NCBI GenBank assembly: GCA_012798145.1
Contig: JAAZNT010000441.1
Location: 1 to 7,692 of the forward strand
Reading direction: 5' to 3'
Origin: Thermoanaerobaculaceae bacterium
GTDB taxonomy: Bacteria > Acidobacteriota > UBA4820
Length of the DNA: 7,692 nucleotides
Shown here: piece by piece, positions 7,249-7,692 of the stretch
How the letters are laid out: each line of letters begins with the position of its first letter
How positions within the stretch are numbered: the first letter of the stretch is position 1
Made by a program: the position numbers and the translations under genes
The notes under the pieces: generated by a model
What the model was told of the DNA's origin: nothing
Database searches by the model: none
Seen by the model: the letters and a program-made list of their open reading frames with translations, nothing else

Positions 7249-7455
7249 CTAAGCGTTGAATCTTCTTTCCTGAGCAAGTTTCTTTAGAAGTTTCTTTCTT
7301 GCGGCTATAGCCTTCTTCTTTCTTTTTACTGAAGGTTTTTCGTAATGCTGTCTTTTCTTGAGTTCAGAGAGGATGCCCGCTTTTTCACACTTGCGCTTGA
7401 AACGCCTTAAAGCGCCTTCAACGGTTTCGCCATCTTTAACAACGACCAGCGGCAT
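7249..7455 (-). CDS. rpsU: Small ribosomal subunit protein bS21
   Basis: S21 sits on the 30S platform near the anti-Shine-Dalgarno end of 16S rRNA and assists initiation on natural mRNAs. The 68-residue product begins 'MPLVVVKDGETVEGALRRFK' and continues with the typical basic helices (KCEKAGILSELKKR, then a lysine/arginine-rich tail). I chose the ATG at 7455 over an upstream in-frame ATG at 7563. Homology begins at MPLVVV, a strong SD (GAGGAGG, 8 nt upstream) precedes it, and the promoter falls inside the longer version. It is the first operon gene, 15 nt before mutS2, and ends in TAG. Confidence 0.97.
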   Translation of the reverse strand: MPLVVVKDGETVEGALRRFKRKCEKAGILSELKKRQHYEKPSVKRKKKAIAARKKLLKKLAQERRFNA

Positions 7456-7500
7456 TATTATCGCCTCCTCTCTTGCCTGTAGGCATTGCCCAAAAAAGGG
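7456..7500 (-). promoter_or_regulatory. rpsU leader with short 5' hairpin
   Basis: If transcription starts near 7500, the leader is about 45 nt. It contains TGCCT-AC-AGGCA (7485-7474), a near-perfect 12-nt palindrome. It also contains CCC-TTTTTT-GGG (7500-7489) at the extreme 5' end, followed by the GAGGAGG ribosome binding site (7470-7464). The two short stems compete for few bases, share no nucleotides with the SD and could stabilise the 5' end. No known riboswitch class is recognisable. Confidence 0.4.
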
Positions 7501-7509
7501 CAATTTTTT
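7485..7509 (+). terminator. Terminator-shaped inverted repeat overlapping the rpsU start region
   Basis: ATTGCCC (7485-7491) and GGGCAAT (7498-7504) are perfect arms around a loop of six A, and T6 runs from 7504 to 7509. Read on the plus strand this has the full form of an intrinsic terminator, yet no plus-strand gene lies to its left in the window. The T-tract overlaps the rpsU -10 hexamer, and the arms cover the predicted transcription start. It may instead be a DNA operator, or may stop antisense transcription. Confidence 0.5.
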
Positions 7510-7535
7510 ATACCATAAACGCATCAATTTGTCAA
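7507..7535 (-). promoter_or_regulatory. Sigma-70 promoter of the rpsU operon
   Basis: TTGACA (7535-7530) is a perfect -35 hexamer. It is followed by a 17-nt spacer and TATAAA (7512-7507), a 5-of-6 -10 match. The predicted start is about 7500. Upstream on the minus strand is AT-rich DNA (about 7536-7550) that could act as an UP element. A 13-bp palindrome, AATTTG-T-CAAATT (7526-7538), covers the -35. This is the best promoter in the window and precedes the first gene of the operon. Confidence 0.85.
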
Positions 7536-7607
7536 ATTTCGAAAAGAATTTGTGTCTTGCCAATATGATAATGTCCCCAAGTGGCCAAAATAGAAATGTC
7601 CCCTAAA

Positions 7608-7630
7608 ATGGTTAAGGAGGACTTAACCAT
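7608..7630 (+). promoter_or_regulatory. Hairpin presenting the transposase ribosome binding site in its loop
   Basis: ATGGTTAAG (7608-7616) pairs perfectly with CTTAACCAT (7622-7630) around the 5-nt loop GAGGA. The SD core AAGGAGGA straddles the 3' end of the first arm and the loop, and the first two bases of the ATG at 7629 close the stem. Ribosome loading at this start would need the 9-bp stem to open, so the structure probably limits transposase translation. Confidence 0.65.
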
Positions 7631-7692
7631 GAAGGAGATAAGAATGAGCGAGAAGGAGTTAAAGAGAGTTGAGGCAGTAGAAAGGGTTATAA
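7629..7692 (+). CDS. Transposase N-terminus (partial), ISNCY-like
   Basis: Only the first 21 codons are present, beginning MKEIRMSEKELKRVE, and the frame runs open off the window's right edge. The 'MSEKELKRVE' start resembles transposases of the ISNCY-type group, in which a helix-turn-helix and a DDE integrase core follow. Neither can be seen here. Two starts are possible. ATG at 7629 has its SD in a hairpin loop. ATG at 7644 (Met6) has its own SD AAGGAG (7632-7637) with 6 nt spacing, outside the hairpin. The family call rests on a short stretch plus the element-end sequence upstream. Confidence 0.6.
   Translation, partial: MKEIRMSEKELKRVEAVERVI

Larger units (their letters stand above)
7570..7692 (+). 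mobile_element. Left end of an insertion sequence (ISNCY-like), truncated by window edge
   Basis: The sequence switches at about 7570 to an element end. AATGTCCCC occurs twice as a direct repeat (7570-7578 and 7595-7603), separated by AAGTGGCCAAAATAGA. The GGGGACATT-type terminus and the following small leader and transposase start are typical of elements loosely grouped as ISNCY. The exact boundary cannot be fixed, because the right end and any target duplication lie outside the window. The insertion is about 35 bp upstream of the rpsU -35 and points away from it. Confidence 0.65.

Noticed and set aside
7456..7563. 36-residue N-terminal extension of rpsU from the ATG at 7563
   Set aside because: The extension would span the consensus promoter and leader, has no S21 homology, and the MPLVVV start at 7455 has the strong ribosome binding site.
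7550..7572. Plus-strand TATGATAAT as a transposase -10
   Set aside because: No acceptable -35 hexamer lies 16-18 nt upstream (the bases there are gaaaag/aagaat), so I do not call a promoter.

Overview
The window holds one compact, leftward-transcribed (minus strand) housekeeping operon. In transcription order it reads rpsU (ribosomal protein S21), mutS2 (endonuclease MutS2), dnaG (primase), rpoD (primary sigma factor), then an exported TPR protein. This is the classical bacterial macromolecular-synthesis operon (rpsU-dnaG-rpoD) with mutS2 inserted and a secreted-protein gene added at its end. The base composition is moderately AT-rich. A primary sigma with a roughly 180-residue non-conserved region, together with an exported carboxypeptidase-regulatory-like/TPR protein, suggests a diderm bacterium, perhaps an uncultivated lineage near Aminicenantota/Acidobacteriota or Omnitrophota. 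That placement is a low-confidence inference.

Region by region: 1-410 is non-coding intergenic DNA with a strong 11-bp hairpin at the left edge, a second hairpin near 103-119 and a REP-like palindromic segment near 178-225. At 411-438 lies a GC-rich intrinsic terminator that closes the operon. The five genes span 447-7455 with gaps of 15, 47 and 25 nt and an 8-nt dnaG/rpoD overlap, so cotranscription is expected. The rpsU promoter is near consensus (TTGACA, 17 nt, TATAAA) and two inverted repeats overlap it. Weaker possible internal promoters precede dnaG and the TPR gene. From about 7570 to the right edge is the left end of an insertion sequence, whose transposase gene is transcribed rightward and cut by the window edge. 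Its ribosome binding site sits in the loop of a perfect 9-bp hairpin.

The operon links translation initiation (S21), replication priming (DnaG), transcription initiation (RpoD) and nucleic-acid surveillance (MutS2). RpoD has canonical -10 and -35 recognition regions, so it probably reads the operon's own promoter. The last gene probably acts in the periplasm or outside the cell. I see no defence system, CRISPR array, RNA gene or clearly new multi-gene system. The most notable points are the degenerate Smr motif in MutS2, the exported TPR gene in the operon, the palindromes in the rpsU promoter, and the IS end with its structured translation start beside an essential promoter.
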